Assembly (NCBI GenBank): GCA_012842105.1
Contig: DUTL01000008.1
Coordinates: forward strand, 1-5,989
Source of the DNA: Candidatus Fermentithermobacillaceae bacterium
GTDB taxonomy: Bacteria > Bacillota > Sulfobacillia > Fermentithermobacillales > Fermentithermobacillaceae
Length of the DNA stretch: 5,989 nt
Direction: 5' to 3'
Positions 1 to 5,989 of the stretch are shown here, piece after piece. The notes under the pieces are model-generated. The model was not told the origin of the DNA. It saw only the letters and a list, made by a program, of their open reading frames with translations, and searched no databases. Position 1 is the stretch's first letter, and every line of letters begins with the position of its first letter. The position numbers were made by a program, and so were the translations under genes.

Positions 1-272
1 AGCGGGTTGTGGCAACTACTGAGATTCGTTGTGCGGGAGCAGTGTTTATGATCAACGGTGTGAGGCTTGCTCCGCCTCTGAAGATTCAAGCCATAGGCGA
101 TCCGGAAGTATTGCAGAATGCCCTGAAAATGCGCGGGGGAGTTGTGGACAGGCATTCTGCAACACTTCCGGATCGCCTATGGCTTGAATCTTCAAAGGCG
201 GAGCAAGTCTCACACCGTTGATCATAAACACTGCTCCTGCACAACGAATCTCAGTAGTTGCCACAACCCGCT
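1..272. repeat. Imperfect inverted repeat: 122-base arms, 28-base loop
   Basis: Bases 1-122 pair with 272-151 at 118 of 122 positions, with no gaps. The mismatched pairs are 35/238, 65/208, 78/195 and 110/163. The loop is 123-150. The left arm begins at the first base of the window, so the repeat could extend further left. Both arms are DUF881 coding sequence meeting tail to tail. There is no transposase, target duplication or att-like core nearby, so it does not look like a mobile element end. It is probably an assembly or library junction at a contig end. Confidence 0.93.
3..149 (+). pseudogene. Second, inverted fragment of the DUF881 gene
   Basis: Read on the plus strand in frame from base 3, this encodes RVVATTEIRCAG and on through IGDPEVLQNA. 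Over bases 3-122 its protein is identical to residues 154-193 of the minus-strand DUF881 gene. It then continues with LKMRGGVVD (123-149), which is the continuation expected for this family and is missing from the minus-strand copy. From about base 150 it runs into the antisense of itself and hits a stop at 219-221. It has no start signal of its own in the window and is open to the left edge. It is best read as the 3' part of the same gene from a related strain or allele, joined in reverse, rather than a functional gene. Confidence 0.75.
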
Positions 273-729
273 GGCCGTTTATTGACATTGCCTCTGCACC
301 GGCAGCCAGCAGCTCATTCACCACTGCCAGTACATCATCATCGTGAATAATGAAAAGATTGGGATCCTGGCCTGATGCAGCTTCCTTTTTTGCATCGTTC
401 ATCTCAACGGTAATCCCCGGGCCGCTGACCTCGGCAAGCCCGGCCAGGACCCTGGCCTTGAGAAGTTCTTCCTGTAGAACATTGACCTGACTCTCACCGG
501 CTACCATTGCTTCAGCCACACGATCCCTTAACATCCTCACTTCGTCCCTTAAACGATCCCTTTCTTCTTCCGTAGTATTAAGCAGCAAAGACAGTTCTTC
601 TGCTCGCTGGTAATGAACATTTGCAGGTACAGATGGCCGCACTCTAAGTTGGGTGGCTAGCATAAAGCCGAATAATAGAAAAATAATGGTGAGTGCTACC
701 TGAGAACCACGACGGCTCACAGTTGTCAT
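52..729 (-). CDS. DUF881 (YlxW/YlxX-type) membrane protein with a chimeric, non-native C-terminus
   Basis: This is a DUF881 protein of unknown biochemical role, commonly encoded between ftsQ and ftsA/ftsZ in Bacillota. It has a short N-terminus, a membrane helix at about 11-27, a coiled-coil segment rich in Glu, Arg and Leu at about 40-95, and then the conserved DUF881 domain. The domain includes SGPGITVEMNDA (102-113), IHDDDVLAVVNELLAAGAEA (128-147), INGQRVVATTEIRCAG (150-165) and PPLKIQAIGDPEVL (177-190). The ATG has a good AGGAG at 743-739, nine bases upstream and overlapping the ftsQ stop. Authentic sequence ends at residue 193 (base 151). Residues 194-225 are read through the loop and the opposite arm of an inverted repeat, so they are antisense translation. 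The family normally continues with LxxxGGVVD, which is present instead on the plus strand at 123-149. The true protein should be some tens of residues longer after 193; its real end is not in this window. Confidence 0.85.
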   Translation of the reverse strand: MTTVSRRGSQVALTIIFLLFGFMLATQLRVRPSVPANVHYQRAEELSLLLNTTEEERDRLRDEVRMLRDRVAEAMVAGESQVNVLQEELLKARVLAGLAEVSGPGITVEMNDAKKEAASGQDPNLFIIHDDDVLAVVNELLAAGAEAMSINGQRVVATTEIRCAGAVFMINGVRLAPPLKIQAIGDPEVLQNACPQLPRAFSGHSAILPDRLWLESSEAEQASHR

Positions 730-741
730 ACCCCCTTTCTC

Positions 742-1515
742 CTATAGTTTGAGTTTAACTGCATGTTTGTCGAAGCGCAAATCAATGTACTCCGCAAGCT
801 TGCCTTCTTCCTCCAATTCAACCACTATTGATTCGAGCAACTCTATCCTTGCTTCTGAGCCTGGCTCATCCTCCCCCATAAACACTTTGCAGCCATCATC
901 AAGTATGAGAATGCACTCTCTGTCTTCAACATTAAGTTCAATAACTCTGTTTTGCGATACCGGGCCAAGGCGCGCCACTATCTTAAGGCCCCAATCATAT
1001 TGCGGCTTAAGGAACTGCCCCGGAGCCAAAACATCCTGGATCCCCGTAAAAGCAATGAGATCGTCAAACACTCCGTCATCTTCTTGAAGCACACGCCCCT
1101 GCTCATCAATAAGCCACATCTTACCGCCTACAGGCGCAAACATAATGGGCCTTCGCTCATCAATGTCGATGACAATTGTATCAGGAAATTTCCTGGTGCA
1201 ACGCGCCGCTTTTATCCACGGAGACGCTTCTATGGTTTTTTGAGCCTTGTCCAAGTCGACGTCAAAAATATTAGTGGATCTCTGACTGCTCCTGGCAATA
1301 ATCTCAGCATGAGATACCCTGCTTGCACCGGTGATTACATAGTTTCTAACAGAGAAAAAAGGAGATCTCAAAAAGAGAAATACGCCTGTTAGCAAGAAAA
1401 AAACAATCACCAAGGCCCAAGGAGAACCCCGGCCTGTCTCCTCAATTTTCGCTTCTTCCGAACCACGGGATTGTTTTGTGGCTCTTCCTGAAGTGCTTGC
1501 CCTCTTGCGCTTCAT
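742..1515 (-). CDS. ftsQ: Cell division protein FtsQ/DivIB
   Basis: This is a bitopic membrane protein of the divisome. In other bacteria FtsQ/DivIB binds FtsL and FtsB/DivIC and helps control septal peptidoglycan synthesis. The 257-residue product has a basic, hydrophilic cytoplasmic N-terminus (1-32), one membrane helix at about 33-49, and then an extracytoplasmic POTRA domain at about 53-122. The POTRA domain begins FFSVRNYVITGASRVS and ends around FPDTIVIDIDERRP (110-123). The FtsQ/DivIB domain follows, with MWLIDEQGRVL (133-143) and a C-terminal YIDLRF segment shortly before the end. Sequence conservation is low, as is normal for this family, but architecture and position between murA and DUF881 agree. 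The ATG has a poor Shine-Dalgarno: the nearest match is GAGG at 1533-1530, overlapping the murA TGA and 14 bases away. Translation probably depends on coupling to murA. The Bacillus name for this gene would be divIB. Confidence 0.92.
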   Translation of the reverse strand: MKRKRASTSGRATKQSRGSEEAKIEETGRGSPWALVIVFFLLTGVFLFLRSPFFSVRNYVITGASRVSHAEIIARSSQRSTNIFDVDLDKAQKTIEASPWIKAARCTRKFPDTIVIDIDERRPIMFAPVGGKMWLIDEQGRVLQEDDGVFDDLIAFTGIQDVLAPGQFLKPQYDWGLKIVARLGPVSQNRVIELNVEDRECILILDDGCKVFMGEDEPGSEARIELLESIVVELEEEGKLAEYIDLRFDKHAVKLKL

Positions 1516-1531
1516 GCTTGTTTGTGAAACC

Positions 1532-2791
1532 TCATTCTTGTCTGATTATACCGGCTCCCAATGCGGCTAGTTTATCTTCAAGGCGCTCATACCCACGATC
1601 CACATTCTCAATGCCGGAGACAATAGTCCTGCCTTCAGCGGACAATCCTGCCAGAACCAGAGAAGCGCCGGATCTTAGATCGCTGGATTCCACACGAGCG
1701 CCAGACAACCTTGGCACTCCCTTTATTATAGCAGTTCTGCCTTCTGTACGGATCCTGGCTCCCATTCTTCCCAGTTCTTCAGCTTGCTTGAACCTTGATT
1801 CAAAAACTGTCTCGCTGATAACCGATGTGCCTTCTGCAATTGACAGCAAAGCCATCATCTGCGGTTGCATATCAGTAGGAAATCCGGGATAAGGCAAGGT
1901 CTTAAGATCAGTTGGCCTTCGCTTGTGCGAACCTCTCACACGGATACCCTTACCCAGAATGGATACGGTAGTTCCCACTTCCCTAAGTTTGGATGTAACA
2001 GCTTGAACGTGTTCTGCAACGGCGTTCCTAAGGTAAATATCCCCTGCTGTTATGGCAGCCGCTACCATAAGGGTGCCAACCTCTATCCTGTCGGGCATCA
2101 CCGTGTACTCGCAACCTCCTACATTCCTAACTCCTTCTATGCGTATTACATCAGTGCCTGCCCCTCGTACTTTTGCACCTATTGCATTCAAGAAGCCCTG
2201 CAGATCAACAATTTCCGGCTCTTTTGCAGCGTTTCGAATCACTGTAACCCCATTGGCCATGCTGGCGCACATCATTATGTTTTCAGTTGCGCCAACAGAC
2301 GGGATATCGAGGTGAATGTCAACACCACTTAATTCAGGCCCCTCTGCAGTAATGTGGCCATGGGCCTCACTGAAAGATACACCCAGAGCTTTTAGCCCCT
2401 TCAAGTGCTGGTCTATGGGCCTCTGGCCAATGTCACATCCTCCGGGATATGACACCCGCGCTTTCCCCATCCTGGCAACGAGCGGGCCCATGAGGAATAT
2501 AGACGACCTTACCTGCCTCATGAGCCCTTCATCAACCACGTGGCTGTTCATGGTAGTAGGATCAATGTATATGGACTGCCCTTCTAAATTCACCCTTTTG
2601 ACAACAGCTCCCAGGCCCCGCAGGATCTCTGACATTACCCTTACATCTACAAGATCGGGAGCATTGTGCAATATACATGGTGAACCAGCCATCACCGAAG
2701 CAGCCATGATAGGAAGCACTGCATTCTTTCCACCGCTAACTGCAATTTCTCCGTCCAGCTTGCTTCCGCCTGTAATAATGAACTCTGACAT
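1532..2791 (-). CDS. murA: MurA, UDP-N-acetylglucosamine 1-carboxyvinyltransferase
   Basis: MurA transfers enolpyruvate from PEP to UDP-GlcNAc, the committed cytoplasmic step of peptidoglycan synthesis and the target of fosfomycin. The protein has 419 residues from the ATG chosen here, the usual family length. It has the repeated EPSP-synthase-like fold. GKNA (21-24) carries the conserved Lys-Asn pair. YPGGCDIGQRPID (115-127) contains the catalytic Cys119, equivalent to Cys115 of E. coli, so the enzyme is predicted to be of the Cys type rather than the fosfomycin-resistant Asp type. D307 in PTDMQPQ matches Asp305, and R399 in DRGYERLEDKLAALGA matches Arg397. A GTG start at 2803 would add four residues, but the family begins near MxxFIIxGG and the Shine-Dalgarno position rules against the GTG. 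Many Bacillota carry two MurA paralogues, and which one this is cannot be told here. The TGA stop lies 16 bases before ftsQ. Confidence 0.96.
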   Translation of the reverse strand: MSEFIITGGSKLDGEIAVSGGKNAVLPIMAASVMAGSPCILHNAPDLVDVRVMSEILRGLGAVVKRVNLEGQSIYIDPTTMNSHVVDEGLMRQVRSSIFLMGPLVARMGKARVSYPGGCDIGQRPIDQHLKGLKALGVSFSEAHGHITAEGPELSGVDIHLDIPSVGATENIMMCASMANGVTVIRNAAKEPEIVDLQGFLNAIGAKVRGAGTDVIRIEGVRNVGGCEYTVMPDRIEVGTLMVAAAITAGDIYLRNAVAEHVQAVTSKLREVGTTVSILGKGIRVRGSHKRRPTDLKTLPYPGFPTDMQPQMMALLSIAEGTSVISETVFESRFKQAEELGRMGARIRTEGRTAIIKGVPRLSGARVESSDLRSGASLVLAGLSAEGRTIVSGIENVDRGYERLEDKLAALGAGIIRQE

Positions 2792-2804
2792 TGTCTCTAT
2801 CACA

Positions 2805-2809
2805 CTCCC
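2805..2809 (-). promoter_or_regulatory. Ribosome binding site that decides the murA start
   Basis: GGGAG on the minus strand lies 13 bases before the ATG at 2791 but only one base before the alternative GTG at 2803. One base is too close to initiate there. The spacing to the ATG is longer than ideal, so murA initiation may be modest. Confidence 0.5.
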
Positions 2810-2879
2810 GGCAACAGCAACCTAGGGCCAATATCCCATATTCTGATCCATTGTACGAAACCTTCTGGAAACTGGTTAC

Positions 2880-4238
2880 TCAAGTCGCCAGCAGCTTAGA
2901 AAGGATGTCATGGGATTTCCATACATCTCCCGCTCCCAGTGTTACCAGTACTCCCTGGCCCTGGCAAAGCCCGGCTGCCAGGTTTGCTGCCTCTTCAATA
3001 TCGTCGGCTTTGAATACACACCGGTGGCCTGCATCTCTTATTGCTTTGCTTATGACGCCGGGGTTGACTTCCAAATCTTGTTTCTCGCCTGGCCCGCTGT
3101 AGATTCCTGTAACAACAACCGCATCAGCCCTTGAGAACGCCCCACCAAACTCATGGTGCAACAACCTCGTACGTGAATACCTGTGGGGTTGGAAAAGCGC
3201 AACGACCCTTGAGCCTGGAAGAAACTCCATTATAGCATCAAGCACAGCGGCAATTTCATTGGGATGGTGTGCAAAATCATCCAAGAGCAGCACTTCGCCA
3301 AATCTACCAATACGCTCCAACCTGCGTTTTACTCCGGGAAACGTAGATAGTTGATCGCATGCGGTTTGTGGGTCAAGCCCAACTGACACTGATGCGGCGA
3401 CCGCTCCCAAAGCATTCTGCAAATTGTGCACGCCTGGTATTTCAATGTCCAAAGAGGCCACATCATGCCCGTATTGGCACACCCGGCATGTTGTTCTCCA
3501 TCCATCCCTGTTGATGTTCATCGCCTGCCAGATGGCTTCACTTTTCACCCCATATGAAACCGCATCCAGGTTGCAAGCCGCCCACTCTCTCAGTAAGGCA
3601 TTATCAGAACATACAATCCTCACCCCGCCTTGTTTTGTCTGGCCAAGATATGAGTAAAATGCTTCTTTTAATGCCTCAAAACTGCCCCAGAAATCCAGGT
3701 GATCGTTATCTATATTTGTGACAACACTTACTTCAGGATGGCACTTGAGAAACGAGCCATCGCTCTCATCAGTCTCTACTACTGCGAAAGGACCGTTGCC
3801 TGCGTGTGCGTTTCCGTTATTTCCAAGATCGCCGCCAATCAAGTAGGTTGGGTCTTCCCCGGCTTGTTCCAAAATCCAGGCAATCATAGCTGAAGTTGTC
3901 GTCTTGCCGTGGGCGCCTGCAACTCCCATGATTCTCTTGCCCTCAATCGCCTTAAGCAGCATGTCCATGCGGTGGACTATGGGTATCCCCCGCCGCCGGG
4001 CTTCAACTACTTCGGGGTTATCCCCGGAAATAGCTGATGATACTACCACTATATCCGGGTTCATCAAATTGTCGCTCCGGTGCCCGATGAAGACATGAGC
4101 TCCCATCCTATCAAGCCGCCTGGTGACATCGCTTGGCTTAACGTCTGAACCTGAGACTTCAATGCCTCTGTCAAGCAGAATCCTGGCGATACCCGACATA
4201 CCCTGGCCACCTATTGCGACGAAGTGAACTTTTCTCAT
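2880..4238 (-). CDS. murC: MurC, UDP-N-acetylmuramate--L-alanine ligase
   Basis: MurC is the cytoplasmic ATP-dependent ligase that adds L-alanine to UDP-MurNAc, the first step of stem peptide assembly. The 452-residue length is normal for Mur ligases. The N-terminal UDP-binding Rossmann domain carries IGGQGMSGIA (9-18). The central ATPase domain has the P-loop GAHGKTTT (108-115), ETDESDGSF (155-163) and NIDNDHLDF (175-183). GVKRR (302-306), DDFAHHPNEI (320-329) and FQPHRYSRT (349-357) mark the C-terminal domain. The GxGMSG loop and the DD(F/Y)xHHP signature separate MurC from MurD, MurE and MurF, and from Mpl. The family usually has Tyr or a similar aromatic residue where F322 sits; this is a conservative change. 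The ATG is preceded by GAAGGTG at 4249-4243, four bases upstream. A candidate promoter in the spacer upstream could give this gene its own transcript. Confidence 0.97.
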   Translation of the reverse strand: MRKVHFVAIGGQGMSGIARILLDRGIEVSGSDVKPSDVTRRLDRMGAHVFIGHRSDNLMNPDIVVVSSAISGDNPEVVEARRRGIPIVHRMDMLLKAIEGKRIMGVAGAHGKTTTSAMIAWILEQAGEDPTYLIGGDLGNNGNAHAGNGPFAVVETDESDGSFLKCHPEVSVVTNIDNDHLDFWGSFEALKEAFYSYLGQTKQGGVRIVCSDNALLREWAACNLDAVSYGVKSEAIWQAMNINRDGWRTTCRVCQYGHDVASLDIEIPGVHNLQNALGAVAASVSVGLDPQTACDQLSTFPGVKRRLERIGRFGEVLLLDDFAHHPNEIAAVLDAIMEFLPGSRVVALFQPHRYSRTRLLHHEFGGAFSRADAVVVTGIYSGPGEKQDLEVNPGVISKAIRDAGHRCVFKADDIEEAANLAAGLCQGQGVLVTLGAGDVWKSHDILSKLLAT

Positions 4239-4276
4239 TCTACACCTTCTTTTGCTCTCATGACATCCCTTGTGAA

Positions 4277-4305
4277 ATACTATGATTCTGGCGCAAAACT
4301 GCCAA
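4277..4305 (-). promoter_or_regulatory. Candidate sigma-A type promoter upstream of murC
   Basis: On the minus strand, TTGGCA (4305-4300, five of six to the -35 consensus) and TAGTAT (4282-4277, four of six to the -10 consensus) are separated by exactly 17 bases. A start near 4270 would leave a leader of about 32 bases before the murC ATG. It sits in the longest non-coding gap of the operon, as expected for an internal promoter. Matches of this quality can occur by chance. Confidence 0.33.
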
Positions 4306-4319
4306 TTGCAGGCAGCGCC
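4290..4319 (-). other. Hairpin in the murG-murC spacer
   Basis: On the minus strand GGCG-CTGCC (4319-4311) can pair with GGCAG (4303-4299) and CGCC (4293-4290) around a seven-base loop (4310-4304), with TTTTG bulged on the 3' side. It lies 16 bases after the murG stop. No T-run follows on the coding strand, so it is not a standard intrinsic terminator. It could be an mRNA stabilising or processing element. Its 3' arm overlaps the -35 of the candidate promoter. Confidence 0.35.
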
Positions 4320-4335
4320 CTTTTTCAGTTAAATT

Positions 4336-5451
4336 TTAGCCGCGCCTTGCAAGGGCAATTAGCTCTCTGGCGATTTGCTTTGCTGCATCCGGCCGCCCTA
4401 TCTTACTGGCCGCCTGTGCCATCTTCCTGTGCCGTCCGGGGTCATTCATTATGTCCATCAAACTACGCTCAACACTGTCAAATGTAGCTGCGCCTTCTCT
4501 TACCACCACTGCAGCCCCTGCAACTTCAAGTGCCCGGGCATTGTATTCCTGGTGGTTTCCCACTACATTGGGAGAAGGCACAATTACTGACGGCAATCCC
4601 AGAGCCGTTATTTCTGCAAGAGTCATGCCGCCTGCCCTGCCTAATACCATGTCACATGCTTGATATGCCTTCTCCATGTTGTAAACATAAGGCCGTAAGA
4701 TAATATTTCCATATTTTGCTCCAACTATGCCCGTTTGCTGCTTAGTGCTTAAGGAGGCAATTGCGTTTTCATAGTAATCGTGGCCTGTTATTAAGAGCAT
4801 CTGAATGCCCAGGTTGCCTGACACGGCCATTTCCACTGCTATGTCTACCAAGAACCTGGCGCCTCGCGATCCGCCGAGGACCAGCAGCGTAAATTCGTCC
4901 CGGAGGCCAAAAGCCGCCCTTGCTTCATCTTTCGTGTTGCCCAAAATGCCGGCTCGTATAGGGTTGCCTGTAACTTTCACATCCGCCTTCCCGGGGAACA
5001 ACTTCAGTGAGTATTCCCAGGCTGCAAAAGTCCTGTTGGCCATCATCGAAAGCAGTAAATTTGTCTTTCCCGGAACTGCATTTTGCTCTTGAATTGCACA
5101 AGGGACTCCCATGAGGGATGCCGCCAGAACAACAGGCCCTGAAACGTACCCGCCTGTACCTAAAACCACATCAGGCCTGAACGACTTTATAATACGGCGG
5201 GCGTCACCCATCCCCAAAGAAGCTGCCCAAACACCTTTTAGAGCCGAAAACAGCGATTTCCCCCTGATTCCCGACGACCTGATGGCCTCAAAATCCAGCC
5301 CCTCTTTGGGCACTAAAGCGCTCTCCATACCTTCAGCCGTGCCTACATAGAGCACTTTTGATCTCGGAAGAAGCTCGGCGAGAGCCTCTGCCACGGCTAT
5401 AGCGGGATAGATGTGGCCGCCTGTCCCACCTCCGGTCACCAAACAACGCAT
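4336..5451 (-). CDS. murG: MurG, undecaprenyl-diphospho-muramoylpentapeptide beta-N-acetylglucosaminyltransferase
   Basis: MurG transfers GlcNAc from UDP-GlcNAc to lipid I, forming lipid II on the cytoplasmic face of the membrane. The 371-residue product has normal family length and the two-domain GT-B (GT28) layout. The N-terminal glycine-rich loop GGGTGGH is at 7-13, with a second glycine-rich stretch GTGGYVSG at 98-105. QEQNAVPGKTN (121-131) is the lipid-acceptor region, where many homologues have HEQN. The C-terminal domain has GNPIR (162-166), GGSRGA (193-198), the UDP-GlcNAc binding GRAGGMTLAE (271-280) and PSPNVVGNHQEYNA (292-305). The ATG start is supported by an AGGAGG at 5467-5462, ten bases upstream, which overlaps the ftsW TAG stop and suggests tight coupling to ftsW. 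It is followed by a 97-base spacer before murC, the longest gap in the window. Confidence 0.97.
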   Translation of the reverse strand: MRCLVTGGGTGGHIYPAIAVAEALAELLPRSKVLYVGTAEGMESALVPKEGLDFEAIRSSGIRGKSLFSALKGVWAASLGMGDARRIIKSFRPDVVLGTGGYVSGPVVLAASLMGVPCAIQEQNAVPGKTNLLLSMMANRTFAAWEYSLKLFPGKADVKVTGNPIRAGILGNTKDEARAAFGLRDEFTLLVLGGSRGARFLVDIAVEMAVSGNLGIQMLLITGHDYYENAIASLSTKQQTGIVGAKYGNIILRPYVYNMEKAYQACDMVLGRAGGMTLAEITALGLPSVIVPSPNVVGNHQEYNARALEVAGAAVVVREGAATFDSVERSLMDIMNDPGRHRKMAQAASKIGRPDAAKQIARELIALARRG

Positions 5452-5465
5452 TTTGCAGACGCCTC

Positions 5466-5989
5466 CTACCGGCTGGCATACCGGGAAATATTGAGCAATA
5501 TCCCTGCAGACATAAGGCTCATTAGAAGCGAAGAGCCCCCATAACTTACGAACGGCAATGTTATGCCTGTAATCGGAAGTGTGCCTGTAGCCACGCCAAT
5601 GTTGATTACTGCCTGAAGTGAAATGACAGTAGTAAGCCCTGCAGCCAAGAGACAGGAATAGCGATCAGGTGCGGCCATGGCGGTCCTGTAACCTCTCCAG
5701 GCAAAAGTAAAGAACAGAAACAGGACCAGGGCTGTGCCGAAAAACCCAAGTTCCTCACCAATCACAGCAAAAATGAAGTCAGTGTCTGGTTGAGGCAGGT
5801 AGAACCATTTTTGCCGGGAAAAACCCACGCCGGTCCCAAAGGGCCCACCGGTCCCCAAAGCATACAGAGCCTGTATTATCTGCCAACCAAACCTGGTCGG
5901 ATCTTTCCATGGATCAAGAAAAGCCAGGAAACGGTTTCTACGATAGTCTTCAGCCATGATCACGTAGTAAAGAAGAGGGGCCGAAGCCA
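5466..5989 (-). CDS. ftsW: FtsW/SpoVE-type SEDS peptidoglycan glycosyltransferase, C-terminal part (5' end outside window)
   Basis: This is the C-terminal part of a polytopic SEDS-family enzyme that polymerises lipid II into glycan strands at the septum, working with a class B penicillin-binding protein. The frame is open to the right edge, so the Met at 5963 is internal and the true start lies beyond the window. Numbering from that Met, residues 11-22 (RFLAFLDPWKDP) and 57-73 (the DTDFIFAVIGEELG region) are the usual SEDS signatures. D62 of TDFIF lies in the extracellular loop where the family's essential Asp is found. LPITGITLPFVSYGGSSL (129-146) is the hallmark near the last helix. About three hydrophobic helices are visible, near 74-90, 103-126 and 142-160. 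The family is clear, but ftsW cannot be separated from the sporulation paralogue spoVE, which occupies the same place before murG in Bacillus. RodA is less likely in this context. The stop lies 14 bases before murG. Confidence 0.93.
   Translation of the reverse strand, partial: ASAPLLYYVIMAEDYRRNRFLAFLDPWKDPTRFGWQIIQALYALGTGGPFGTGVGFSRQKWFYLPQPDTDFIFAVIGEELGFFGTALVLFLFFTFAWRGYRTAMAAPDRYSCLLAAGLTTVISLQAVINIGVATGTLPITGITLPFVSYGGSSLLMSLMSAGILLNISRYASR

Noticed and set aside
9..221. A 70-codon plus-strand reading frame starting with GTG as a separate small gene.
   Set aside because: Its first part is the duplicated DUF881 segment, and its end is the antisense of that same segment. It is a product of the inverted repeat.
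1..272. Inverted repeat as an insertion sequence end, phase-variation switch or attachment site.
   Set aside because: The arms are ordinary DUF881 coding sequence, with no recombinase or transposase in the window, no target duplication, and only synonymous differences between the arms.
952..2332. Plus-strand open frames of 138-155 codons opposite ftsQ and murA.
   Set aside because: They lie antisense to clear, motif-complete or architecture-complete genes, their translations show no recognisable domain, and the minus-strand genes explain the sequence fully.
2792..2879. TACAAT in the murC-murA spacer as a -10 box for a murA promoter.
   Set aside because: No reasonable -35 lies 16-18 bases upstream; the best nearby TTGA is about 22 bases away.
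4290..4325. Plus-strand terminator: the spacer hairpin followed by a CTTTTTC run.
   Set aside because: There is no plus-strand gene for it to terminate, the T-run is only five bases, and the stem is bulged.
1..5989. A novel accessory, defence or biosynthetic system, CRISPR array, tRNA or rRNA.
   Set aside because: All coding space is taken up by dcw housekeeping genes, and no direct-repeat arrays or RNA gene signatures were seen on either strand.

Overview
The window is a stretch of a bacterial division and cell wall (dcw) gene cluster. Every real gene lies on the minus strand, so the operon reads from right to left: ftsW (5' end outside the window), murG, murC, murA, ftsQ/divIB, then a DUF881 (YlxW/YlxX-type) membrane protein. 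This order, with a DUF881 gene directly after ftsQ, fits Bacillota, most like anaerobic clostridial or limnochord-type lineages. Base composition looks close to 50% GC by eye. Spacers of 12 to 16 bases separate ftsW/murG, murA/ftsQ and ftsQ/DUF881. Longer spacers (97 and 88 bases) lie before murC and murA.

The genes work together as follows. MurA makes the first committed peptidoglycan precursor. MurC adds the first amino acid of the stem peptide. MurG completes lipid II at the inner face of the membrane. FtsW, a SEDS glycosyltransferase, polymerises lipid II at the septum. FtsQ/DivIB is a scaffold of the divisome. The DUF881 protein is a membrane-anchored coiled-coil protein of unknown role that commonly sits between ftsQ and ftsA/ftsZ. 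Catalytic motifs are intact in MurA, MurC and MurG and in the visible part of FtsW. No murB lies between murC and murA.

The left end is abnormal. Bases 1-122 are an imperfect reverse complement of 151-272, with a 28-base loop. Both arms encode the same piece of the DUF881 protein, facing each other tail to tail, and neither copy reaches a credible C-terminus. The arms differ at four positions, all of them synonymous transitions. That fits two closely related strains or alleles joined head-on, as in a metagenome misassembly at a contig end, better than a simple amplification fold-back, which should be identical. As a result the last 32 residues of the DUF881 reading frame are antisense translation, not real protein.

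I found no previously undescribed system here. Apart from the fold-back, a possible promoter and hairpin between murG and murC, and the missing murB, this is an ordinary housekeeping locus.
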